Assembly (NCBI GenBank): GCA_030018645.1
Contig: JASEHX010000089.1
Coordinates: 1-5,537, forward strand
From: Candidatus Margulisiibacteriota bacterium
GTDB taxonomy: Bacteria > Margulisbacteria > WOR-1 > O2-12-FULL-45-9
DNA length: 5,537 bases
Direction: 5' to 3'
The first letter of the stretch is position 1. The number at the start of each line of letters is the position of its first letter. The notes under the pieces are model-generated. The model worked only from the letters and a program-made list of their open reading frames with translations, made no database searches and was not told where the DNA came from. This document shows, piece by piece, positions 1 through 5,537 of this stretch. The translations under genes and the position numbers were made by a program.

Positions 1-1
1 A

Positions 2-301
2 GATGAGAGGATGGCGGATCTTTTAGCCCCCTTCAAGAATTTTTCCTTTTACCATCCGGCTCAAATGGGCAGCGCCTCGCTTAAGAATGTTTTGCCGGCA
101 GTGGCGCAGCTTAACTATAGTGAATTGGCAATTGGCAATGGCGGTGCGGCCTCGGCAGAATATTATCGGGTGACATTCGGCAGCAGCGTCCCTGAAGACG
201 AACGCCAAAAAATTCGGTTGGAACTTGAAAAATACTGCAATTTAGATACGACAGCAATGATAGATATATTAGAAGCGTTAAAAAAGGCGGTGCAGGCATG
301 A
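2..301 (+). CDS. DUF2779 domain protein, C-terminal part (5' end outside window)
   Basis: This is the last 99 residues of a larger protein. The frame is open to the left edge (Asp-Glu-Arg precede the first Met), so the ATG at 11 is probably internal. The segment fits the C-terminal end of DUF2779 as I recall that family: a 'DLLAPF' helix, then 'YHPAQMGSASLKNVLPA', then 'GGAASAEYYRV', then a final helix with 'EKYCNLDTTAMIDILEAL'. DUF2779 proteins look like DnaQ/RNase H-fold nucleases, often with a RecB/Cas4-like nuclease domain in front. The Tyr-X3-Asp in 'YCNLD' (Y78 and D82 of the fragment) resembles the last motif of DEDDy exonucleases. That functional reading is inference, because the N-terminal acidic motifs are not in the window. 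The TGA stop overlaps the next ATG (ATGA, 298-301), which suggests co-transcription and translational coupling with the response regulator. Confidence 0.8.
   Translation, partial: DERMADLLAPFKNFSFYHPAQMGSASLKNVLPAVAQLNYSELAIGNGGAASAEYYRVTFGSSVPEDERQKIRLELEKYCNLDTTAMIDILEALKKAVQA
132..148 (+). promoter_or_regulatory. Possible sigma-54 (-24/-12) promoter inside the DUF2779 gene
   Basis: TGGCAA at 133-138 and GTGC at 144-147 are separated by 5 bases. This puts the -24 GG (134-135) exactly 10 bases before the -12 GC (146-147), as in the TGGCAC-N5-TTGC consensus (8 of 10 specified positions match). It lies about 150 bases upstream of the NtrC-type regulator and points towards it, so autoregulation is conceivable. 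It is inside coding sequence and overlaps a 7-base direct repeat (ATTGGCA twice, 124-137), so it may be chance. Confidence 0.25.
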
Positions 302-1644
302 ATAGACCTAAAGGGCGCATATTAGTCGTTGATGATGAGGCCGGCCTCTTGAAGGCATATCGGTCCATTTTACACCATGACTATGACCTGACATTAGTTA
401 ATAGCGGGAAAGAAGCAATAAGGCAATTGGGAGAAAAACGTTTTGACATGATGCTGCTGGACATTATGCTGCAGGATGTCAACGGGATTGACCTGTTGGA
501 AAAAGGGAAAACAATTGATCCCAGTATAGACGCCATCATGGTTACGGCGGTGCACGACATCAAAGACGCGGTAAAGGCCATGAAACTGGGCGCGTATGAT
601 TATATTACCAAACCCTTTGATGCGGAGGAATTAGCCGCCCTAGTTGGCAAAGTATTTGAGAGGAGGGCCTTGCGCAAAGAAAATATTTACCTGCGGCAAG
701 TGCTGGAGAAAAAAGGGTCTTTTATGGAGTTATTGGGCAATTCACCGGCTATGCGGCAGGTCTTTGCGGTAATCGAAAAGGTGTCGCCAACCGACAGCAC
801 GGTCCTTATTACCGGCGAATCAGGGAGCGGCAAGGAACTAGCGGCCAATGCCATCCACAAAAAAAGCCAACGGGCGCAAAATCCCTTTGTGGTGGTAAAT
901 TGCGCGGCCATCCCGGACAACTTATTAGAAGCCGAACTTTTTGGTTATGAGAAATCGGCATTTACTGGGGCAACAGAGCCAAAAGAAGGCAAATTTGAAC
1001 TGGCGGAGGGCGGCACCATTTTCTTGGACGAAATCGGCTGTATGAAAGGCCCCATGCAGGCCAAATTATTGCGGGTAATCCAAGACGGGAAAGTAGACCG
1101 CATCGGCAGCAGCAAACCCAAAGAAGTTGACGTGCGCATCGTTGCCGCGACCAACACCAAGATCGAAGAAGCGATCAAAAAAGGCGAGTTTCGGGAAGAT
1201 TTATTTTACCGCCTCAATGTTATCCGCCTCCATATGCCGCCATTAAGAGAGCGCAAGGAAGATATTCCTTTATTTCTGGATAATTTTTTAAGGAAATATA
1301 ACGCCGAATTGAATAAAAAGATAAAAGGATTTAACCAGGAAGCGCTGGCGGCCTTAACGGCCTACAACTGGCCGGGAAATGTGCGGGAGCTGCAAAACAT
1401 TGTTGAGCGCGTCGCGGCGCTTTCAGAAGGCAAAGAATATATTTCTACCGAGGAACTGCCTCTGCAAAGCGGGCTGCAGGATCTTGAGGCAAAGCAATTA
1501 AAAGATGCCGAGCTGGAATTCCAGGCCAAATATATTAAAAACGTTTTACAAAAGACCCAAGGCAATCAAACTAAAGCCTCCGAAATACTAGGGATAAACC
1601 GCACGACCTTAATTGCCAAGATGAAGCATTTGGGGATTAGTTAA
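298..1644 (+). CDS. Sigma-54-dependent response regulator, NtrC family
   Basis: A complete 448-residue two-component regulator that activates sigma-54 RNA polymerase after phosphorylation. The receiver domain (about 8-118) has the acidic pair D12/D13, phospho-acceptor D55 in 'LLLDIM', T83 and K105 in 'TKPFD'. The AAA+ domain (about 144-378) has Walker A GESGSGKE (173-180), Walker B 'TIFLDEIG' with D244/E245, sensor I 'VAATN', arginine-finger region 'FREDLFYRL' (298-306) and sensor II 'WPGNVRELQN' (358-367). A Fis-type helix-turn-helix follows (about 407-447, 'GNQTKASEILGINRTTLIAKM'). The sigma-54-contacting loop reads SAFTGA (220-225) instead of the usual GAFTGA. The start overlaps the upstream stop, and GGCGG at 286-290 is a possible ribosome site. 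No partner histidine kinase is in view, so the input signal and target genes are unknown. Family assignment is very secure; specific identity (NtrC, ZraR, AtoC and so on) cannot be given. Confidence 0.97.
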   Translation: MNRPKGRILVVDDEAGLLKAYRSILHHDYDLTLVNSGKEAIRQLGEKRFDMMLLDIMLQDVNGIDLLEKGKTIDPSIDAIMVTAVHDIKDAVKAMKLGAYDYITKPFDAEELAALVGKVFERRALRKENIYLRQVLEKKGSFMELLGNSPAMRQVFAVIEKVSPTDSTVLITGESGSGKELAANAIHKKSQRAQNPFVVVNCAAIPDNLLEAELFGYEKSAFTGATEPKEGKFELAEGGTIFLDEIGCMKGPMQAKLLRVIQDGKVDRIGSSKPKEVDVRIVAATNTKIEEAIKKGEFREDLFYRLNVIRLHMPPLRERKEDIPLFLDNFLRKYNAELNKKIKGFNQEALAALTAYNWPGNVRELQNIVERVAALSEGKEYISTEELPLQSGLQDLEAKQLKDAELEFQAKYIKNVLQKTQGNQTKASEILGINRTTLIAKMKHLGIS

Positions 1645-2270
1645 AAGCCCTCTAACTTTTGCTGGGGCATGATATAACACGTGGATCTTCCGGCGCCTTC
1701 GGTTTGCAGCAGCTTTTTATCAGCCAGAAGTGTCAATTCAATGTGGGCGGTCTTGTGGGAAACATTGAACGCGTCCCTAAATTCGCGATTGGTAATTGAG
1801 CTGTGTTCAGCCACCATTTGCAGGGCGCGGATTTGCCGTTTATTTAATCCTTTGCCGGACCAGGGGTTGGTGATCTCCTTGACTTCGTTTTCCTTGGCCG
1901 GACGGGACGCTTTACCATCACGAATATAGCAAATATCGTCTGACCGGAAAGGCTTGTCTACTCCTTCCGGAACATTAATGATAACTAATTTCTTGCCGGC
2001 TTTATCAACTATATCTACGGCGGGTTCTATCAGCGGGACGCAGTGGTTTTTGGCGATTTTCTTGACCCGTTCTTCAAAATTTTCCGCGGCATCAACTCCG
2101 ACCAGGTGCTTGTTCTTGTCGTCCAGCCCATAAATAATTTTGCCGCCGTCGGCATTGGAAAAAGCCACCAGTTCACGGGCAAGGTCATCATCCGAAGGAA
2201 TATTTTTTTCAAATTCTACCGATTGCCCTTCGCCTTGCTCCAGCAAAACTAAGATATCATCCCAGGTCAT
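1641..2270 (-). CDS. AlbA_2 (Schlafen-type) domain protein with C-terminal winged helix
   Basis: A 209-residue protein read from 2270 to 1641. The N-terminal AlbA_2/Schlafen fold covers about residues 6-133. It contains 'LLEQGEGQSVEFEKNI' (6-24), 'LVAFSNADGGKIIYGLDDK' (34-52), 'HLVGVD' (55-60) and 'CYIRDGKASRPA' (114-125). Related bacterial proteins are called 'putative DNA-binding' or 'ATP-binding', and some Schlafen relatives are RNases. Residues about 142-200 form a probable winged helix ('ITNREFRDAFNVSHKTAHIELTLLADKKLL', then a 'GAGRSTCYI' wing). The HATPase_c_4-like domain often found between these two parts is absent. The ATG at 2270 was chosen because the family motif begins right after it. 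An ATG at 2291 would add 7 residues; longer starts would run antisense into comF and have no family support. No Shine-Dalgarno precedes either ATG. It is divergent from comF and convergent with the response regulator, sharing a TTAA. A regulatory role is inferred. Confidence 0.87.
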   Translation of the reverse strand: MTWDDILVLLEQGEGQSVEFEKNIPSDDDLARELVAFSNADGGKIIYGLDDKNKHLVGVDAAENFEERVKKIAKNHCVPLIEPAVDIVDKAGKKLVIINVPEGVDKPFRSDDICYIRDGKASRPAKENEVKEITNPWSGKGLNKRQIRALQMVAEHSSITNREFRDAFNVSHKTAHIELTLLADKKLLQTEGAGRSTCYIMPQQKLEGF

Positions 2271-2279
2271 AGTGGGGTT

Positions 2280-2288
2280 ATCATAACA
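2280..2288 (-). promoter_or_regulatory. Extended -10 promoter for the AlbA_2 gene
   Basis: Read on the minus strand, TGT-TATGAT (2288 to 2280) is an extended -10 element. A weak -35 candidate TTGCGC (2308 to 2303) sits upstream with a 17-base spacer. The expected transcription start is near 2273, only about 3 bases before the ATG at 2270, so the message would be nearly leaderless. The lack of any Shine-Dalgarno before the gene agrees with this. Confidence 0.5.
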
Positions 2289-2290
2289 CA

Positions 2291-2299
2291 TGGTATAAT
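2291..2299 (+). promoter_or_regulatory. Extended -10 promoter for comF
   Basis: TGG-TATAAT is a perfect -10 hexamer with the upstream TG extension. No -35 hexamer is recognisable at 16-18 bases upstream. The expected transcription start (about 2306-2308) coincides with the comF ATG at 2308, giving a leaderless or almost leaderless mRNA. The only Shine-Dalgarno-like bases are GGGG at 2300-2303, weak and close to the ATG. It lies two bases from the opposing -10 of the AlbA_2 gene. Confidence 0.55.
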
Positions 2300-2307
2300 G
2301 GGGCGCA

Positions 2308-2928
2308 ATGTTAAATGCTTTGCTAGACCTAATTTTTCCTCCTCGCTGTGAAGTATGTAAAAAAGACGGGAAAGAGGCGCTATGCAATAGTTGTTTTTCC
2401 GCTATCCGTTTCATGAAGCCCCACCTGGGGGTGCACTCGGTAGCAGTATATGATGGGGTGATGAAAGAGGCCATCCAGCGCTTCAAGTTTAACAAGCGCA
2501 AAAACCTGGCCGGCCCATTAGGCGTCTTAATGGTCCAGTATATTGCCGAATTAAAAATAAACATGCAGGAAATCGACACCTTAATCCCGGTTCCCCTCCA
2601 TCCCCGCCGCCAAAGGGAAAGGGGATTTAACCAGGTCCATTATTTAGCAGAAATCGTCAGCCGCTATTTTGGCAAGCCGGTGGTTCCGGCGCTCTCCCGC
2701 GTCAAGGATACGAAACCGCATTTTGGTTTAGGGCGGGAAGAGCGGTTTATTAACATTAACCAGGCATTTGCAGTCAATGATTCGCGGGCGGTTTATAATA
2801 AACGCATCCTGCTGATCGATGATATATACACGACTGGAGCAACGATGGCCGAATGCTCGCGCACCCTGCAAATTGCCGGCGCGAAAAAGATAGAATTGTT
2901 AACCCTTTCCCGCGCGGTTGAATTCTGA
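2308..2928 (+). CDS. comF: ComF family competence protein (phosphoribosyltransferase fold)
   Basis: A complete 206-residue ComF/ComFC/GntX-type protein. The start 'MLNALLDLIFPPRCEVC' is typical and supports the ATG at 2308. A small zinc ribbon is formed by C14/C17 and C26/C29. The type I phosphoribosyltransferase domain follows, with 'LIPVPLHPRRQRERGFNQ' (92-109) and the PRPP-binding loop 'LLIDDIYTTGATM' (168-180). ComFC-type proteins are needed for DNA uptake in naturally competent bacteria, probably acting on incoming single-stranded DNA at the cytoplasmic side of the membrane. Many non-competent species also carry the gene, and its reaction is not firmly known. The helicase partner ComFA is not next to it. 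Translation ends in tandem stops TGA-TAA (2926-2931). hpf starts 26 bases downstream, and readthrough into hpf–secA is plausible because no terminator hairpin is seen. Confidence 0.95.
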   Translation: MLNALLDLIFPPRCEVCKKDGKEALCNSCFSAIRFMKPHLGVHSVAVYDGVMKEAIQRFKFNKRKNLAGPLGVLMVQYIAELKINMQEIDTLIPVPLHPRRQRERGFNQVHYLAEIVSRYFGKPVVPALSRVKDTKPHFGLGREERFININQAFAVNDSRAVYNKRILLIDDIYTTGATMAECSRTLQIAGAKKIELLTLSRAVEF

Positions 2929-2934
2929 TAAAAT
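2926..2934 (+). promoter_or_regulatory. Possible extended -10 promoter for hpf–secA
   Basis: TGA-TAAAAT overlaps the comF stop codon and has the layout of an extended -10 element. The -35 region 17 bases upstream is poor (TTTCCC). A start near 2941 would leave a leader of about 14 bases containing the hpf Shine-Dalgarno. Many hpf genes have their own stress or stationary-phase promoter, so a separate start is reasonable, but the match may be chance. Confidence 0.3.
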
Positions 2935-2941
2935 ACCAATT

Positions 2942-2947
2942 AGGAGG
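2942..2947 (+). promoter_or_regulatory. Strong Shine-Dalgarno deciding the hpf start
   Basis: AGGAGG, a full Shine-Dalgarno core, lies 7 bases before the ATG at 2955. It is only one base from the in-frame TTG at 2949, which is too close, so translation should begin at the ATG and not two codons earlier. It contrasts with the weak or missing sites of comF and the AlbA_2 gene. Confidence 0.88.
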
Positions 2948-2954
2948 ATTGATT

Positions 2955-3338
2955 ATGCAAACACAAATTTCTGCTCGAGGAACAAAACTTACCCCGGCCA
3001 TTAGGCAATACGTTCAAGGGAAGGTAGATAAGTTAAACCAGTTTTTCAACGGCATCCAAAAAATTGAAGTGGTACTGGAGGCGCATAAGATTGATAATAT
3101 TGAGCGGCGGCAGATGGCAGAGCTTCGCCTGTGGGTATCCGGGTTAAAATTTATTGAAGCCAAAGAAGCCGGGCGCGACCTATACGCGGCCATTGACCTG
3201 GCTGAAGAAGAGGCCAAACGCCAGCTCCAGCGCCATAAGAAAATGCTGGTTGACGAACAGCGCCGCAAGGCCGCCAGGGAAAAGCGAAAACAAAGGAAGA
3301 AAATCGGTTATCGGTCCGGTGACAGTTTAAATGCTTAA
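2955..3338 (+). CDS. hpf: Ribosome hibernation promoting factor, short form (HPF/RaiA/YfiA family)
   Basis: A 127-residue ribosome-associated inhibitor. Members bind the decoding region of the small subunit and block mRNA/tRNA binding when growth slows. The RaiA fold covers about residues 1-98: 'QISARGTKLTPAIRQYVQGKVDKLNQFF' (start and first helix), 'IEVVLEA', 'MAELRLWVSGLKFIEAKEAGRDLYAAIDLAEEEAKRQLQRHK'. A very basic Arg/Lys-rich tail (about 103-118) follows. The family's long form has a C-terminal dimerisation domain and is about 180 residues; that domain is missing here, so dimerisation into 100S particles through it is not expected. It is a little longer than the E. coli short proteins (95-113 residues). 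The ATG at 2955 is chosen for its AGGAGG. The last codons overlap the secA start by 8 bases, indicating one operon with coupled translation. Confidence 0.94.
   Translation: MQTQISARGTKLTPAIRQYVQGKVDKLNQFFNGIQKIEVVLEAHKIDNIERRQMAELRLWVSGLKFIEAKEAGRDLYAAIDLAEEEAKRQLQRHKKMLVDEQRRKAAREKRKQRKKIGYRSGDSLNA
3318..3322 (+). promoter_or_regulatory. secA ribosome binding site within the end of hpf
   Basis: GGTGA sits 8 bases before the secA ATG at 3331 and inside the hpf reading frame. With the 8-base gene overlap, it suggests that ribosomes finishing hpf help start secA. Confidence 0.5.
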
Positions 3339-5537
3339 TTGGCTTGCCCGGCTGTTTGGCCAGGGTGATGAAAAATATTTCAAAACTATCCGGCCTTTGG
3401 TAGACCGCATCAATTTGCTTGAGCCCCAATTGCAAAAATTATCCGACGAAGAGTTAAAAAACATCACCTTTACGCTTAAAGAAAGGCGGCATAAAGGTGA
3501 AACCCTGGATGATCTATTGCCCGAGGCCTTTGCCGCCGTGCGGGAAGCTTCGGTGCGGACCACTGGCTTGCGCCACTTTGACGTCCAGCTGATGGGCGGC
3601 ATTGTCCTGCACCAGGGGAAAATTGCCGAAATGAAAACCGGGGAAGGGAAAACCCTGGCAGCTACTCTGCCGATTTACCTCAATGCTTTGGAAGGAAAAG
3701 GATCGCATGTTGTAACGGTCAATGATTATTTAGCCAAAAGGGACAGTGAGTGGATGGGTCCCGTATATCGGGCTTTGGGATTAGAAGTGGGAGTTATCCA
3801 GCATTGGATGGAGCCGCCGGAGCGGCGCGCAGCTTATGCCGCGGATGTAACTTACGGCACCAACAATGAATTTGGCTTCGATTACCTGCGCGATAATATG
3901 TCCCTTTCTCTTGACCAATGCGTGCAAAGGCAGCTGCATTACGGCATTGTGGACGAGGTGGACAGTATTTTAATTGATGAGGCCCGCACCCCGCTGATCA
4001 TTTCCGGCATGGTGGAAGATTCAGTCCAAAGCTACCTTAAGGCCGACCAAATTGTCCGCAAGCTGGTGCGCACCGGCGATTTTACAACTGATGAAAAAAC
4101 AAAAAATGCCATTTTAACCGAAATGGGCGCAAAAAAAATTGAGCGCATGCTGGGCATTGAGTATCTGTTTGATATTTCCACTATGGACCTGGCCCATCAA
4201 ATTATCCAGTCGCTGCGGGCGCGGCATTGTTTTGAAAAAAATGTTGATTATGTGGTTAAAGACGGCGAAATAATTATCGTCGACGAATTTACCGGACGCC
4301 TCATGCAGGGAAGGCGCTACTCTGAAGGCCTGCACCAAGCCATTGAAGCCAAGGAGGGGGTGGAGGTCCGCAGTGAATCACAGACCTTGGCAACCATTAC
4401 TTTCCAAAATTATTTCCGTCTCTTTAAAAAACTGGCCGGCATGACCGGAACGGCCAAAACTGAAGAAGGCGAATTTTGGAAGATTTATAAGCTGGAAGTG
4501 GCGGTTTGCCCAACTCACCGGAATATGATCCGCGCAGATTACTCGGATATTATTTATAAAAATAAGCGGGCCAAGTTTAAGGCCGTTGTTGACGAGATCA
4601 GCGAGTGGCATAAAAAAGGACGACCGCTTTTAGTCGGCACCATTTCGATTGAAAATTCTGAATTATTATCTGAAATGCTGCGGCGCCGCGGTATTCCCCA
4701 CCATGTCTTAAATGCCAAACAGCATGAAAAAGAAGCCGAGATCATTGCCAAAGCCGGCCAAAAAGGGATGGTGACGATTTCTACCAACATGGCCGGCCGC
4801 GGGACGGACATTGTTTTAGGTGAAGGGATAGCTGCTGTGGGGGGACTGCATGTAATCGGCACCGAGCGGCACGAGAGCCGGCGCATTGATAACCAACTGC
4901 GGGGGCGCGCCGGCCGGCAAGGAGATCCGGGATCGTCCCGTTTCTATGTTTCTTTGGAAGATGATCTGATGAAATTATTCGGTTCTCAAAGGATTTCCGG
5001 CATGATGGAGCGGCTGGGGATTGAAGAAGATACTCCCATTGAGCACGGGCTCATCTCGCGCGCCATTGAAAATGCCCAAAAAAAGGTTGAGCAATATCAT
5101 TTCGGCATCCGCAAGCAGGTACTGGAATTTGATGACGTCATGAACAAACAGCGGGAAACTATTTACGACTTGCGCCGCCGCATCTTGGAAGGCAAAGAAT
5201 TAAAACAAAAAATAATTGAAATGATGGGTTTGGTGGTGGATGAATCCAGCAAGGCCTTTATGCCCGAAAAAATCCACCCTGACGAATGGGATTACGATGG
5301 ATTGATAAAAGCGGTTGGGGAAATCATTACCATTGGCGATATTGAACAAATCAGGGCGCTGCGGGAGCAAGCTGAAGTTAAAGAGGCGCTCAATACAACG
5401 CTAGTTTCAGCTTATGAAAACCGCGAAAAAGAAGTTGGCCATGAGGCCATGCGTGAAATGGAGCGGCTGGTAATGCTGCGCGTTATTGATACGGCATGGA
5501 TTGAGCAATTGCATAATATGGACACATTAAGGGAGGG
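3331..5537 (+). CDS. secA: Preprotein translocase ATPase SecA (3' end outside window)
   Basis: The motor ATPase of the Sec pathway, which pushes unfolded preproteins through SecYEG. The frame is open from 3331 to the window edge: 735 codons plus two bases, with roughly 100-170 residues missing by family length. Visible parts, in order: Walker A 'MKTGEGKT' (101-108); 'YGTNNEFGFDYLRDNM' (175-190); DEVD Walker B (208-211) with 'SILIDEARTPLIISG'; the preprotein cross-linking region (about 226-350); 'TLATITFQNYFRLFKKLAGMTGTAKTE'; second RecA-like domain with 'TNMAGRGTD' (485-493) and 'RIDNQLRGRAGRQGDPG' (518-534); helical scaffold start 'VLEFDDVMNKQRETIY' (597-612); and near the edge 'MLRVIDTAWIEQLHNMDTLRE'. 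All core motifs are intact. The C-terminal linker and any zinc-binding SEC-C tail lie outside. It is probably transcribed with hpf. Identity is certain; being a second, accessory SecA is unlikely given its close canonical match. Confidence 0.98.
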   Translation, partial: MLNWLARLFGQGDEKYFKTIRPLVDRINLLEPQLQKLSDEELKNITFTLKERRHKGETLDDLLPEAFAAVREASVRTTGLRHFDVQLMGGIVLHQGKIAEMKTGEGKTLAATLPIYLNALEGKGSHVVTVNDYLAKRDSEWMGPVYRALGLEVGVIQHWMEPPERRAAYAADVTYGTNNEFGFDYLRDNMSLSLDQCVQRQLHYGIVDEVDSILIDEARTPLIISGMVEDSVQSYLKADQIVRKLVRTGDFTTDEKTKNAILTEMGAKKIERMLGIEYLFDISTMDLAHQIIQSLRARHCFEKNVDYVVKDGEIIIVDEFTGRLMQGRRYSEGLHQAIEAKEGVEVRSESQTLATITFQNYFRLFKKLAGMTGTAKTEEGEFWKIYKLEVAVCPTHRNMIRADYSDIIYKNKRAKFKAVVDEISEWHKKGRPLLVGTISIENSELLSEMLRRRGIPHHVLNAKQHEKEAEIIAKAGQKGMVTISTNMAGRGTDIVLGEGIAAVGGLHVIGTERHESRRIDNQLRGRAGRQGDPGSSRFYVSLEDDLMKLFGSQRISGMMERLGIEEDTPIEHGLISRAIENAQKKVEQYHFGIRKQVLEFDDVMNKQRETIYDLRRRILEGKELKQKIIEMMGLVVDESSKAFMPEKIHPDEWDYDGLIKAVGEIITIGDIEQIRALREQAEVKEALNTTLVSAYENREKEVGHEAMREMERLVMLRVIDTAWIEQLHNMDTLRE

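Noticed and set aside
1643..1662. Possible bidirectional terminator AAAAG...CTTTT after the convergent stops
   Set aside because: The stem is only five mostly A-T pairs with a long loop and no clear U-tract, too weak to call.
1681..2252. Plus-strand frames across the AlbA_2 gene
   Set aside because: The minus-strand frame has clear domain motifs over the same bases, and the plus-strand peptides look random.
2271..2579. N-terminal extension of the AlbA_2 reading frame antisense to comF
   Set aside because: It overlaps the comF start region antisense, resembles no protein, and the family motif begins right after the ATG at 2270.
2896..2934. TTGTTA (2896-2901) as -35 for the TAAAAT before hpf
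   Set aside because: The spacer would be 27 bases, far too long; only the extended -10 reading was kept, at low confidence.
2949..2954. TTG at 2949 as the hpf start
   Set aside because: It is one base from the Shine-Dalgarno; the ATG at 2955 has proper spacing and the canonical family N-terminus.
3014..4886. Several open frames of 64-110 codons on the minus strand across hpf and secA
   Set aside because: They lie antisense to strongly conserved genes, show no recognisable motifs and lack supporting ribosome sites; they are shadows.

Overview
The window is a compact bacterial chromosomal segment of intermediate base composition, with six genes and almost no free intergenic DNA. No RNA gene, insertion sequence, CRISPR array or clear intrinsic terminator was seen. 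The gene order comF–hpf–secA resembles the competence/hibernation/secretion neighbourhood of Firmicutes. However, the hibernation factor is the short type, and a sigma-54-dependent NtrC-type regulator lies close by. The host could therefore be a Firmicutes relative or a Gram-negative/candidate-phylum bacterium. The sequence alone does not settle which.

Left part (1-1644, plus strand): the 3' end of a DUF2779 gene, probably a DnaQ-fold nuclease-like protein, overlaps by 4 bases the start of a complete NtrC-type response regulator (receiver, AAA+ ATPase, Fis-type HTH). The two are probably co-transcribed. No histidine kinase is visible. A sigma-54-like -24/-12 sequence lies inside the DUF2779 coding region, upstream of the regulator.

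Middle part (1641-2928): a small minus-strand gene encodes an AlbA_2 (Schlafen-type) domain joined to a C-terminal winged helix. It ends tail-to-tail with the response regulator, and both stop codons share one TTAA. It is transcribed away from comF. The 37 bases between their start codons hold two back-to-back extended -10 elements, and the predicted transcription starts fall almost on the start codons. This is the most unusual feature of the window: a tiny divergent promoter that may give leaderless or nearly leaderless mRNAs, next to a gene for a possible DNA-binding protein.

Right part (2308-5537, plus strand): comF (phosphoribosyltransferase-fold competence protein), hpf (ribosome hibernation factor with a strong Shine-Dalgarno and a possible own promoter in the 26-base gap) and secA. 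secA overlaps the end of hpf by 8 bases and runs off the right edge after 735 codons. hpf and secA are very probably one operon with coupled translation. No wholly new system is evident. The items most worth checking are the divergent promoter with its compact AlbA_2–winged-helix protein, the serine variant of the GAFTGA loop in the regulator, and the internal sigma-54-like site.
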